Source: Zoroaster sp. YZ-2022 (Eukaryota > Echinodermata > Asteroidea > Forcipulatida > Zoroasteridae). Taken from it: a DNA stretch of 64,000 nucleotides. A program made the translations under genes and the position numbers. This document shows, piece after piece, positions 42,301 through 56,000 of this stretch. How positions within the stretch are numbered: position 1 is the stretch's first letter; every line of letters begins with the position of its first letter. The notes under the pieces were generated by a model. That model worked only from the letters and a program-made list of their open reading frames with translations. It was not told the origin of the DNA and ran no database searches. Where the stretch lies: the NCBI GenBank assembly GCA_029582265.1, contig CM055835.1:7617500-7681499 (forward strand), written 5' to 3'.

Positions 42301-44037
42301 CATAACCTCAATCCTCCATAATCCACCAAGCAAATAATCACATCCTGCCCTCAATCCTTCAAAATCCTTCACCACTGCAATTTCCACCATAACCTCAATC
42401 GTTCAAAATCCTTCACTTTGGCAAAGAGGATTTGGGAGGATTTGGGAAGGTTAGAGTTAAAGAACAATTGTTCAGTTTAGTTGCAAGATACACTTTGGAA
42501 CCTTGGTTAACTGTGAGTCGAGTGACAAGTGTAAATGAGCCAATCTAGCGAGTGAACTTTTCAACACAACACAATTTACATTAGACGGGAAGGATATGTT
42601 CGAGTAAAGACATTCATGACCTTATTATTAGAAAACAAGCTGTAACTAGTGACCACCGTACTCATTTTTGAGGCATTGGACCCACTCTTAATGCCATCAT
42701 TGCCTTATATATTTCTCTCATCATTATTTTTTCACAGTACATGTAGTTGCATTATACCTATACCTTACTCAGCACAGAATAATAATTTTAGAGATTTGTT
42801 ATATGTATGCTATATAAGAGCAAAACCAAAACCAATCAAAGACACTCAAAATTTGTATGTAACTCAACCCATTGACTTTGTGCAGTGCACTCAAATAAAT
42901 GCAAGGACATGTGGCTAGGATAGGTCAAACCAAAACCACTCGACAGTACATACACAGCTCTGTGTGACTCTGTGGTTTGACCTACCAAAAATACTCAAGT
43001 GACTGTCTGTGGGTGCGGTGCTTACTGGGCCAAATTTCAGCCTGGGCATAGGAGGGTTAATAGCTTACTAACCTTTTCATCATACACACTGACTCCATCT
43101 ATCATATTCTGTATACATAACACTACTTTCCTCCCTTGGCCTATGTAATGGGCAACCTATTAAATAAAGAAACAATGTGGTAAACATACAAGATGGATAA
43201 GAATTCAGATTGCTGTAATAATATCTCAAAGTATAATGGAATGACCACCATTCTCCTTATGAAGGTCAGAAAGCAAGGTCGATATACTCCTATACACACT
43301 TTAGGGAATGTTACATATGGAAGATATGCATTTTAATTTCCCATAGGTTGTACAGATTTGAAGAAGCCAAACTTTGTCAGTATAATATACATAGGGCCTA
43401 CATACATGTATATGATTAACTATCATCATATGAATTTCTCTCTGCTTATTTTGCACACTTAGTGTATCCTATACATCAGTACATAGATTATTATCTTCAC
43501 GGGGCCTGTGTGGGCTGTGCGTTCAACCTTGAAATTCCTCACAGGATGCTGTGGACGTGTACTTCAATGGGATCTCAAACGGCCATTCTGATTTGCTGCT
43601 TAGTTTAACAGTACCAAGTACGCCAGTAAAATGTAGCCAATCAGTGAGAGTTTTACATCAACTTTCCGTGAGGGATCAACCTCTATTGTAAAGCTCGAAC
43701 AAAAATAATCGGCCGGAAGGTTACTGAGTTACGACTGTTTAGGGACCGCATTGCATAGTCTGCAATGAGCAAAAAATGCCGCCTACACGGTAAAATTGAC
43801 AAAACCGACGATCTTTAACCGGCATGGCACGAGACGTTAAAACAATCATCTAATACAATTTAAGCGCTGTTATGAAGAGGAATAATTATTCTCCTTTTGG
43901 GCGCAAAAACGAAATTCATACGTTGAGTAGAAGTTGAGATATGAAACTGGAAAGACAAAAAAACACTGTTTTGCTAATTTCTGGAGACGATTTCCGCCGT
44001 TTTCGTAGTTGGTTGCTTATGTTGTACAAAGGAATTC

Positions 44038-44068
<31 letters not shown>

Positions 44069-47000
44069 GTGTGGACTTATATAGCGCACGTATCCACCAA
44101 CTAAGTGGTGCTCAAGGCGCATTAAAAAATTTTTGTTTGTTTACGTGCATTACACAACACACGGGACCTACGGCTTTACGTCCCATCCGAAGGACGAAGC
44201 AATTATGGTTAAGTACCTTGCTCAAGGACACAAGTGTCACGACCGGGGCTCGAACCCACACCCTGCTGCTGGCAACACCAGAACTTGAGTTCAGTGCGCT
44301 CGTCCATGCATAACATTCCCTATTTATAGTGTGTTGTATTTTGATGAAGGATTTATGGACATAAAGATAGTTTGATGACCAGTGGCACTCATAACAAACC
44401 TTCTAGTGGGTACATAAATATATTATAATGATCTTACCTCTATCATGGATGCTATACCTCTAGCAGTGGCACTAATAACAAACAGCAGATAGAGTGAAGT
44501 TTCCTTTGCAATGGCTTCTACTGGAATATTACTCATGTTCCAATCAGATACATGAGGATTGAAGTATGTAAAGCCATGCTTCCTGTTAGCAAACACATGA
44601 ATAATGATCATGATAACTAGTACATTCATAAATGCCCAAAACAGTTTAGACAATCTGATTGGACAAAATGTAATCACATGGGGGTGTATTAATGGATGGT
44701 AAAGACATGGCTTATCAAACTCGGAGCTGTCCACAGGCTGTTCTATTTAGCTGGTTTGCGATGCGCGACGTGCATTTGAACCAATCAGAGTGACGAAGAT
44801 TGTTTTGCATCACGCTGACTCATGTTCTTTGAAAATGTTTTGTGTGTTCCCAAAACGTAAATTTGACCATTTTCTTTTTGGCTTTATTCAACAAAAATTA
44901 CAATTTACAGTGCCTGAAGATTACTGGCTCATTTATGCAGCAGCAATGTTAATATGACCTGATCATGTGGTGGTATTATTTTCAGTGACTGAGTTAATCT
45001 AACACTAGCACTCTGATTCCATGCCCTGTTGATCGTGAACTTTTTGATTAATGTAGCTCATGATGCCCCCTTCCAAATGATGCCATTTTCATAATGGTAC
45101 GGTCCTCCTGGAAACCTGTGTGGTTACCGCTGTGATTTTGACCTTTTTTAGCTCTTCACAGTGGCAAAAACTTTGTTAATATTTCCGTGTAATGACATGA
45201 AATTTATAGATTGGTGAAATTCTTGCGTCGGGAGATAAACAATTGATTTAATTTTGCCCTACACCGACGTGTGTATGCTCAGTGCTTTCCGAGTGTCTGT
45301 GAAAAAACTACACAGGCGACTCGGGCGGGATTCGAACCCACGACCTCATGCTTACTAGTACAGACGTCTTAACCTCTCGACCACCAAGCTTGCCCGATGA
45401 CAATTGGCCGGCTAGAATCCTATATACATGTAGCAGCGGGTTCTGCGATATATATAGATTGGTGAAATTCTTGCGTCGGGAGATAAACAATTGATTTAAT
45501 TTTGCCCTACACCGACATGAAATTTGGAGACAATTTATCACCAAACTCTGGCGATATTTTAATTAAAAAGGGCGATATATACTACTCAAAACAATTTAGG
45601 GAACACCGGATTTTTAACATCAAATAGGTTTGAAATGTTCCATGAACCGGGATTTTCATTTGCAACCCCCTCTCTCTTTCAGTAGTCATGTCATGGAATG
45701 TGTAATCACTACATGCATCCTTTATCATCTGTTTCATTGTGCAGTTGTTTCTCATCAATTCTGTGAAACATTGTGTTTATCTGAAATAAATGATCTTGCT
45801 TTAACTGAGATTATTCCGGTGTTCCCTAAATTGTTTTGAGTAGTATATATTTGATATTGGCTATATTTTTGGAATATCGTCAATATGGTGATATTTCGAT
45901 ATCTTCAAACCTTCACCGATTTAGCCGATAATGTTTTGAACATTGTATCATTACAATATTATTGTGATAATGTCCAGGCCTAGCACTCAGTAACCTTCAT
46001 AAGACTTTTTTTTAGCACATTGATCACATGGGCTTCTGAATTGTTTCCTGGTAGTCAAACAAAATGAGGACACAATGTTTGTGCTTTTGGCACTGGTTTC
46101 AACATAGTAAATGCCAGATTTTTTACAAAAGAAATTTGGGGAAAAGCATTAAGAAAACTGCAATGAAGTTGGTCAACCTACAGAGCTTAAAGCAGAAACA
46201 TCTTCATCTGCCGCATATTCAGCTGGGAAAATTAGTTGAAAACAAAAACAAGCTCAAAATCATTTGACTGCTGTGACCTAATTGCTGGTGATGCAAATGA
46301 ATTTTTAAATGGGATCGATGAAAGACTCAAGTCGACTGGAGTAACCGAAAAAGTTCAAAAACAAAAACGATCAAGAAAAATATGTAACAAGCAATACAAA
46401 AGAGCACTGCAGACTCAAACATGTCAATTCTCAATGGCCTGTCATGTCACAGGCTGGATGCTTCAAATACTCATCGCTGGTGAACACAAAAACACATTGG
46501 GTATACAGTGTTATCAAAAATTATCACTGGAACTTGATACCACATTGTTTAAAGGGTCTGTGTGTGCATGAAAAAGGATCATGACCCATGCACTTTGAAC
46601 TTTAAATCTGACATCTTCTGGCAATTTCTGGGTAAGAAGGACGTTGACTTGGTCGGTCATAAAAATCATACTATATTTAGTCAAAGATTTGTGATGTTGA
46701 CAATACATGTGTGACTTTCGGGCAAATTCAAGCAATAAATGACCAGGCATTAACCAATTCTTTTTATTAAAGGGGCAATATCATCACGACCAGAGCAGAC
46801 TTCCAACAGGGCATGGAATCAGTGTCTTAGTTTAAAATGAACACACTGACTGAATATTACTGGCTCATGTATGAAGCAGTAACGGTAATATTACCTTATC
46901 ATGTGGGGTATTTTTTTCATTCACTCATCTAAAACTAGCACTCCGATTCCATGCCCTGTTGATCATGATGATAATTGTCCCTTCAATCTAAAACTAGCAC

Positions 47001-50000
47001 TCCGATTCCATGCCCAGTTGATCATGATGACATTGTCCCTTTAAGATCTTGATTAAACAACTATACACAACAGCAAAAGAAACGTCACCCCCTAAATTTT
47101 GATAAGTCTGAGAACGTGTTTAGCTTATGTGCCCTCAGACGTCATGCATGACAAATTTTGAGGTCAACCAAATTTGCAACATTGTGTTCGTGTTACACTC
47201 CATACTCATAATATTCTTCATTAAACAAATTATATTAATTATAAAATGAAAACAATAAACATTTTTAGGGGTGACGTTTCTTTTGCTGTTATGTATATAT
47301 TGGAAAGCCATGTAACCAATCACAAACAACTATATGTTGAAAAGCTATTTGACAATCGCAACATAATAAAGTTTGTCACAACATAATAAAGTTTGTCACA
47401 ACATAATAAAGTTTGTCACAACATAAAACTATGGCTGCAAAACAACCCAAACAGTGATTTGTAAAATAGCTTTCCATAGAACTACATATATCCACGTTTT
47501 AGATATGGGTGATTTGTGGATGAAACTAAGATGCTTACTTGAGTGTAGGGATAGCAATGTCTTCCCTCCATGATGTATGGAGACAGGTACCTCCTAGGAA
47601 TACATCTGTCTCAATGTATATTACCTCTCTTGGAATGGACGGCTTCTTGAATGTGCTTAACCAACCTGTAATCAATGTAATAAGCAGACATGCAACTATG
47701 TAATTGCAAAAAAGAGGAAATGGCCGAGCACACAAAACTTTGTACAATGTTTTCAGTTTTCTATAGCACTATTATTAAATTTAAAAAAAGAGGAAATCAG
47801 CTGATCAGCTGTAAGACTAATTGCGGTGACACCATGTGAAATTCTCTATTGAGTAGTAATTAGTTCTGAAAAGAACTGGAGGTTTACAACTCACCATTTT
47901 AATCAGTATGCTCTGATTGTTTCCCTATGTACTTAAACTTTTGCATAATTCTGCCCTAGCTAAAACATAAAAACAAATTTTAGTACAAAATGTTTATTAA
48001 TTATAAATTTGTTAATCATAAACAACTTACGATAAATAGAGGAAGCTAGTCTTGAGAATGCTCCCTTACTGGTGGGTGGTTCATAGTGTTTGTACTCAGT
48101 AACAAGGCAACAAAACTCATTGAAATCAAAGTCGGTTTTTTCTCGGGATTCTTTGCAGCTGGCTACAATCTGATCATATGCTGGAAAGGTAAGATCCTTA
48201 CCAGTAATGGCTCGGATTGCTAGAAATGCCTACATGGAGAAATCAACAGAAATAAAGTCATTTATAACAATATGTCATAATTCAAGTCACAATAAAAGCA
48301 AAGTGATGGATGACAGGATGGAATTCCGCAGTATTTCTGGTTTGTATAAAATTACTTGATATGGTGCTGCAAATGTCCTAAACTCTGATACTAGGTGCAT
48401 TTCCACCATTAGAGGACTAAACTCTGATACTAGGTGCATTTCCACCATTAGCGGACTAAACTCTGATACTAGGTGCATTTCCACCATTAGAGGACTAAAC
48501 TCTGATACTAGGTGCATTTCCACCATTAGAGGAGTAAACTCTGATACTAGGTGCATTTCCACCATTAGAGGACTAAACTCTGATACTAGGTGCATTTCCA
48601 CCATTAGAGGACTAAACTCTGATACTAGGTGCATTTCCACCATTAGAGGACTAAACTCTGATACTAGGTGCATTTCCACCATTAGAGGACTAAACTCTGA
48701 TACTAGGTGCATTTCCACCATTAGAGGACTAAACTCTGATACTAGGTGCATTTCCACCATTAGAGGACTAAACTCTGATACTAGGTGCATTTCCACCATT
48801 AGAGGACTAAACTCTGATACTAGGTGCATTTCCACCATTAGAGGACTAAACTCTGATACTAAGTGCATTTCCACCATTAGAGGACTAAACTCTGATACTA
48901 GGTGCATTTCCACCATTAGCGGACTAAACTCTGATACTAGGTGCATTTCTGCCATTAGAGGACTAAACTCTGATACTAGGTGCATTTCCACCATTAGCGG
49001 ACTAAACTCTGATACTAGGTGCATTTCCACCATTAGAGGACTAAACTCTGATACTAGGTGCATTTCCACCATTAGAGGACTAAACTCTGATACTAGGTGC
49101 ATTTCCACCATTAGAGGACTAAACTCTGATACTAGGTGCATTTCCACCATTAGAGGACTAAACTCTGATACTAGGTGCATTTCCACCATTAGAGGACTAA
49201 ACTCTGATACTAGGTGCATTTCCACCATTAGAGGACTAAACTCTGATACTAGGTGCATTTCCGCCATTAGCGGACTAAACTCTGATACTAGGTGCATTTC
49301 CACCATTAGAGGACTAAACTCTGATACTAGGTGCATTTCCACCATTAGAGGACTAAACTCTGATACTAGGTGCATTTCCACCATTAGAGGACTAAACTCT
49401 GATACTAGGTGCATTTCCACCATTAGAGGACTAAACTCTGATACTAGGTGCATTTCCACCATTAGCGGACTAAACTCTGATACTAGGTGCATTTCCACCA
49501 TTAGAGGACTAAACTCTGATACTAGGTGCATTTCCGCCATTAGAGGACTAAACTCTGATACTAGGTGCATTTCCACCATTAGAGGACTAAACTCCGATAC
49601 TAGGTGCATTTCCGCCATTAGAGGACTAAACTCTGATACTAGGTGCATTTCCACCATTAGAGGACTAAACTCCGATACTAGGTGCATTTCCACCATTAGA
49701 GGACTAAACTCTGATACTAGGTGCATTTCCACCATTAGCGGACTAAACTCTGATACTAGGTGCATTTCCACCATTAGAGGACTAAACTCTGATACTAGGT
49801 GCATTTCCACCATTAGAGGACTAAACTCTGATACTAGGTGCATTTCCACCATTAGAGGACTAAACTCTGATACTAGGTGCATTTCCACCATTAGAGGACT
49901 AAACTCTGATACTAGGTGCATTTCCACCATTAGAGGACTAAACTCTGATACTAGGTGCATTTCCACCATTAGAGGACTAAACTCTGATACTAGGTGCATT

Positions 50001-53000
50001 TCCACCATTAGAGGACTAAACTCCGATACTAGGTGCATTTCCGCCATTAGAGGACTAAACTCTGACACTAGGTGCATTTCCGCCATTAGAGGACTAAACT
50101 CCGATACTAGGTGCATTTCCGCCATTAGAGGACTAAACTCCGACACTAGGTGCATTTCCGCCATTAGAGGACTAAACTCTGATACTAGGTGCATTTCCGC
50201 CATTAGAGGACTAAACTCCGATACTAGGTGCATTTCCGCCATTAGAGGACTAAACTCTGATACTAGGTGCATTTCCGCCATTAGAGGACTAAACTCTGAT
50301 ACTAGGTGCATTTCCTCCATTAGAGGACTAAACTCTGATACTAGGTGCATTTCCGCCATTAGAGGACTAAACTCCGACACTAGGTGCATTTCCGCCATTA
50401 GAGGACTAAACTCTGATACTAGGTGCATTTCCGCCATTAGAGGACTAAACTCCGACACTAGGTGCATTTCCGCCATTAGAGGACTAAACTCCGATACTAG
50501 GTGCATTTCCACCATTAGAGGACTAAACTCCGACACTAGGTGCATTTCCGCCATTAGAGGACTAAACTCCGATACTAGGTGCATTTCCGCCATTAGAGGA
50601 CTAAACTCCGATACTAGGTGCATTTCCGCCATTAGAGGACTAAACTCCGATACTAGGTGCATTTCCGCCATTAGAGGACTAAACTCCGATACTAGGTGCA
50701 TTTCCGCCATTAGAGGACTAAACTCTGATACTAGGTACATTTCCACCATTAGAGGACTAAACTCCGATACTAGGTGCATTTCCACCATTAGCGGACTAAA
50801 CTCCGATACTAGGTGCATTTCCACCATTAGAGGATTACAATGTGCATAGAGCAGAGAGCATTTCATGTTTATTATCTGGTAGCTAGGAAGAATAAAGGAA
50901 GATAAGTGTACCTGACTGTTTTCACCAATATGTACTTACATTACTCAGTGAAATTTGGCCACTATCAGTTGGGTCAAACTCCCTGAAGGTATCTTTGATA
51001 TTCCTGAAAGATAAAATAAATAATAATTAGATAATGAAATACATTTTGTATTATAAAGGGCTAAAGTCCTGCAAAAAACAACACTCATTACAAATCATTA
51101 CAAATGGAAAAACTACATCCTGTAAAACAATGTCAGCATTACCTTCTTAAAACTAAGTTTGCTTTTAAATTATACATGTAATTCATTTTCAGATATTAAA
51201 ATATCAAGTGTAATTACACTCCTTGCATTGTACCAGAAGTCTATTACCTACATGAAGTGTGTTGACGGCATGTACTCCAAGAACTATGGATTTGGTACAT
51301 TCATGACATATTGTTCCACAGACTGACACGCAAGGGTTCAATAAGTAGCAGTGCAGTCTGGGAGATTAACCCCTTTGCGTTTAACGCAATCTCCCCACAT
51401 AATGGTTCGTCTGCGTCTAGTTTAAATGTGTGTCTAGATCTAGGAACTAGCTTCATGCATCAAGCGCCAAATCCCATGATGCCTTTCAGCAGGCCGGTCA
51501 GGTAAACAAAACTTGTTACAATGCCGTGGTATGGATTACAACAGGCTGGGACACTTCATGTAGGTAATAGACTTCTGTTTTTATGAATGAATTAGCAACA
51601 TTTTTGCTTGCTAGCTTTCTACTTACCTTAGTTTGTCTCCTACTTTGAAATTTGGATGTTTGACGGGTTGTGCTCCGTCTTCTAGACTTAGCTGGCTCAT
51701 ATCAATTCCTGTATTAAGAACCTTAGCTGCACAGTGTAATGCTACTGGAAGATCTTCAAAGATTGGACAACATTGTCTCTCAACCAGATCACATAAGAAG
51801 GCATGACTATGCTTCAGATCCTTCAACTCACTATAAAGGTAATAGGTAATATATATGTAAGATTTGTATATATCAACTCAATACTTGAAGATAATACATA
51901 ATGTAAGTAGGATTTGAGGCTTTGCATGGTGAAGGGTTGAAGAGAGTACCATATGTAATATCTTGTTACACAAGTAATGTAGTGTTGGTTGTGATAAGAA
52001 CTGGTGGTTTGACATCTTAACGTTTCAATTAGTATTCTCTGATCACCTTCAGGAGATATTACATGGTGCTACTACAAATTAATTAAAACCCTGCAATGCG
52101 TCTGGCAAAATTTTGCACACCCCTGCAGCACCCCTACTTTTTTTTTTTAGGGAAATCTTAATAAACCTGGGTCAATGAAGCTTTTTTTTTAACCAAACAC
52201 CTTTCAAAGGGTCTAGGGATAATCCTAGGAAAAAAAATATCCAATATTTGTTTTGGGTAACTAAAAATAGCATTGAAATCAAGCCCTTCCAAAACGTGTT
52301 CCCAAAAGGTCGGAACATGCTTTGACAAAACAGCTGGCTCTGAAGCTCCACCCCCTAATCCTTCCATCCCCAACAAAAAACAGATGTCAACAGACTGCCA
52401 AATAGTCTACAGGACTTCAAAACAAATCCCAGGCCTTTGTGGTGCCGCCTAGACACAATGATTGATTGATAAGCCTGGGCAAAATAAGCCATGTGCTAAG
52501 AATATGTGTGCATAAAGTAAAGGGAGAACACTGAGCAGGGCATATGTAAACAATCATAGCTGGTGAACCAGTTATGCCAGGCCATTCAACTTTGGCAATT
52601 TGTTTCTCGATGATATGAAGTAGGATAACACGGAAGACTGTTTTTTTTGTTTTTTTTCATGAGTGAAGTAATTAAAGAAAATGCAAATTAGCGCAGTTGC
52701 AAAAAGTAGGGGTCACTCATTACAGGGTGTCCTTTACAATTCACTATTTGTAACATGGGTATGAATAATTTATTGGTGAATAAAAAATTACCACACAATC
52801 ATTTTAAGCTCAGACTTTAACCACTCTGCTGGAATGTATACAGAGTTTCCGACCAACAAAAATGTACAACGAATGATAAGATTACAATGACTACATGTAT
52901 GTATCTCAGTTTGGTATACAGTGACATCATGTAGGTTATATCAAGTATTACTCAGTCAGATTGTTGGTATGTTTTCTCGACATTATGACTAGCTTGCTCT

Positions 53001-56000
53001 AGTCATGTACATGTACATGTATGTTGATGAATGCATGATCTTAATTACATGAAGAATCATTGCTTGAGAGAAATTATTCCTATTGAAGATACTAGCAATG
53101 TACTAGTTTCTAGTCATAGGTCAGCTTAAAAATCAGTGCGATGATGTATTTTGTATTTTGTATTTTTTTTTTTTGCCAACCAGTGATACATGTACATGTA
53201 TATGTATTATTGGAACCAGACCAAATTTTCCATACACAAATTATGGTGGTTAAGAGAGGCCACACAAATCAGGCAAATGTTCATACTCTATGTGAAAAAG
53301 TCATTTAAATCACAGCATGGCAGAATTCAAATCAATCAAAATGTAAAACAAAATATATTATGTCTTACTTATCTGATATTTTCTCGTTGTCTACTTCAGT
53401 TGGTAACCCTCTCATAACAAGTACCAGTGGTCTTCTTCCTCCTGATGATAAAGCAGTTATTTACAATATGATCAGTTTAAAATACAATGTTTCATCAGCT
53501 ATTTATTGATGTATTTCATTAATCAACAACTTAACAGTAATATGGTTCAGGGTTCAGGGTTCAGAAAACAGTAGAAGAAATTAAATGGGTAGAATTGCAT
53601 TGGAAAGTATGTGTATGATTAGATCTTTGGAGTATGATTAGATCTTTGGAATGTGATTTGACCAATAACTGCCAGAGCTGAAGAAATTACCATGGTAACC
53701 ATCTATACTACTCAAAACAATTTAGGGAACAAAACAATTTAGGGAACACCGGAATAATCTCAGTTAAAGCAAGATGATTTATTTCAGATAAACACAATGT
53801 TTCACAGAATTGATGAGAAACAACTGCACAATGAAACAGATGATAAAGGATGCATGTAGTGATTACACATTTCATGACATGACTACTGAAAGAGAGAGGG
53901 GGTTACAAATTAAAATCATATAAAACATTTCAATAATGGGTGTGACCACCTCTTGCAGTAAATCCGGTGTTCCCTAAATTGTTTTGAGTAGTATATATTA
54001 TTTCAGCTCTGTACACTGCTGTACTTTAAGAGGGGCTCTATAAAGCAAACATCAATAATTAACCTTTCACTCATTTATGGAGAGGTTATGTCATAAGGAA
54101 AATAAACAACAAATTTTATTATCTCAACCCAAGAATAATTGTTGTAAAAAGTCACTTTCTCCAAATGTCTTTTGTTTAAAATTCAGAAAAGTCAAATGTC
54201 ATCTTAATCTTACGCTTAGCAATTGCCTTCTTGATGTTCCCCTAGCTATGTCACCCCTTAAGTGAACAAGATTACCCAAGTATTGGTAAGAAATTGTGTA
54301 AATGACACTGAAAATATTGGTGTTGTTATATATACATGTACATGTAAGAGGGGACCATTATTTTTTCCTCCAGTGAACCTCGGGCTTTTTTTGAATTTGA
54401 GACAAAAGGGATTTGGACAAAATAATTTAACAATATTTTACATTACTTTGAGATAATAAAACTATGTTGTTTAGTTTTCTTACGACATAACCGCTCTAAA
54501 ATGGGGAAAAGTTCATTATTAATGCTTGTTTAGAGTCTTACATGTATCTTTAAACTAAACGAATAACATAAATATGGGAAATAATTTGTCATTGCCTTAG
54601 AAATTAGACCCTTTTATGATACATGTATTATATAGTAGTATTTAAACAAGTTACACAGATTTGTTCCCTTCTATTCCTAAGTTGTACCTAATCACAGAAT
54701 ATACTCATTGGTTTGTACACACATACCTGATAAATAAGCAGCCTCTACAAGTGAGGCCACACTACGTGTTGAGTTATCAATGACAAACAGTAGTAATTCA
54801 GCTATCATCTTAGCTTCATCTTCAATGGCAATTAACTCATGATCCCAGTTCTCAACTTGCTGCGTGATACAAATGTACAAATTTGTATATGGTCAAGACA
54901 TTGTGCCATTGTCTAAAGTCACTCTAAACTATTGCAGTTGGAGCCATGGCTTCACGTGTCCTTTCTGCTGTGCAATGTTACACTACATTTGATATGTAGC
55001 CATTGCCTTGACCAAGGCTGTTGTAGTGCACACTTACCACGGTATTCCCACCCCGGCCCATACCGATTGCTAGCCCAAGAAATTCAGAACACACACGGTG
55101 TGCCGTCCCTGGCCCCATATTGTGGATATGGTTCTGTAACCGAAAGCTCATGTGTTTCTTTTTTTGCGTTTCATTTTAAATGATGGCCATTCACAGGCCC
55201 CATAGCTTTGACCCTGTTTGATCCCACACACACACACAACACAATACAATGTATGCAAACACACGTCGTACATGAGCCCAAATATGGACCCCCCCCCCCT
55301 CCTCTCTGTATACATGTGAAATGGAGTACACAAAGGTCAAAGTCCAACCTGGGCTAGTTGTACATGTACAGTACAATCATGTATATCGCTCACAGCAATC
55401 ATGCAGTTGCTGGGCCAACCAGTAACCAATGAGATTACGTCTTTGGTTTTTGAATTGGTAATATTAGCATTAATGAGATCCGTCTTTTTTGGCATGTGCA
55501 GAAGCATCAAGGCGCGATGATGAATGGTCACTGTACATGTATGTACAGTACATGTACATGCGCTGTAATGTACAGCATGTATATGAGTCCGTACAATGTG
55601 AGAATGTGCACTGTAGTTCGGATAGATAAATGGGGCAAAATTATGCGACCAAACGATTCCGACGCACCTTGATCAAGGCTAATTGATACATTGAAGGGCA
55701 TGTTCAATAATCACAGTGGATGCTGACTGCTTTGTTAATGTTATGGCTAGGGACATACTTGGCTATGTACATGTATGTTATAGACTATGTGGATTGTTTA
55801 GACTATGTGGATTGTGGTGCAATGATGTCCCATCTGTTCCGTGTTTATTTCAGAATTTTAATTTAAAATTTTTTTTTTTTTTTTTATATACTGTGTAATG
55901 TCCTTGTTTAATTAATTTATAAATTTGTCATTGTGTGTCTATATTTGTTTTATGATGCAATAAACGGCAAAACCTTATGGTTCTGTGGATTAAATAAAAA

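Noticed and set aside
46514..46750. 78-codon minus-strand frame as a raw-like exon
   Set aside because: No matching splice sites or phase, and the flanking exons (47539-47665 and 44438-44582) already join within one domain.
48287..50866. 859-codon minus-strand reading frame
   Set aside because: It is the 39-bp tandem array read through. The unit is a multiple of three, and the array lies in an intron whose flanking exons join in frame without it.
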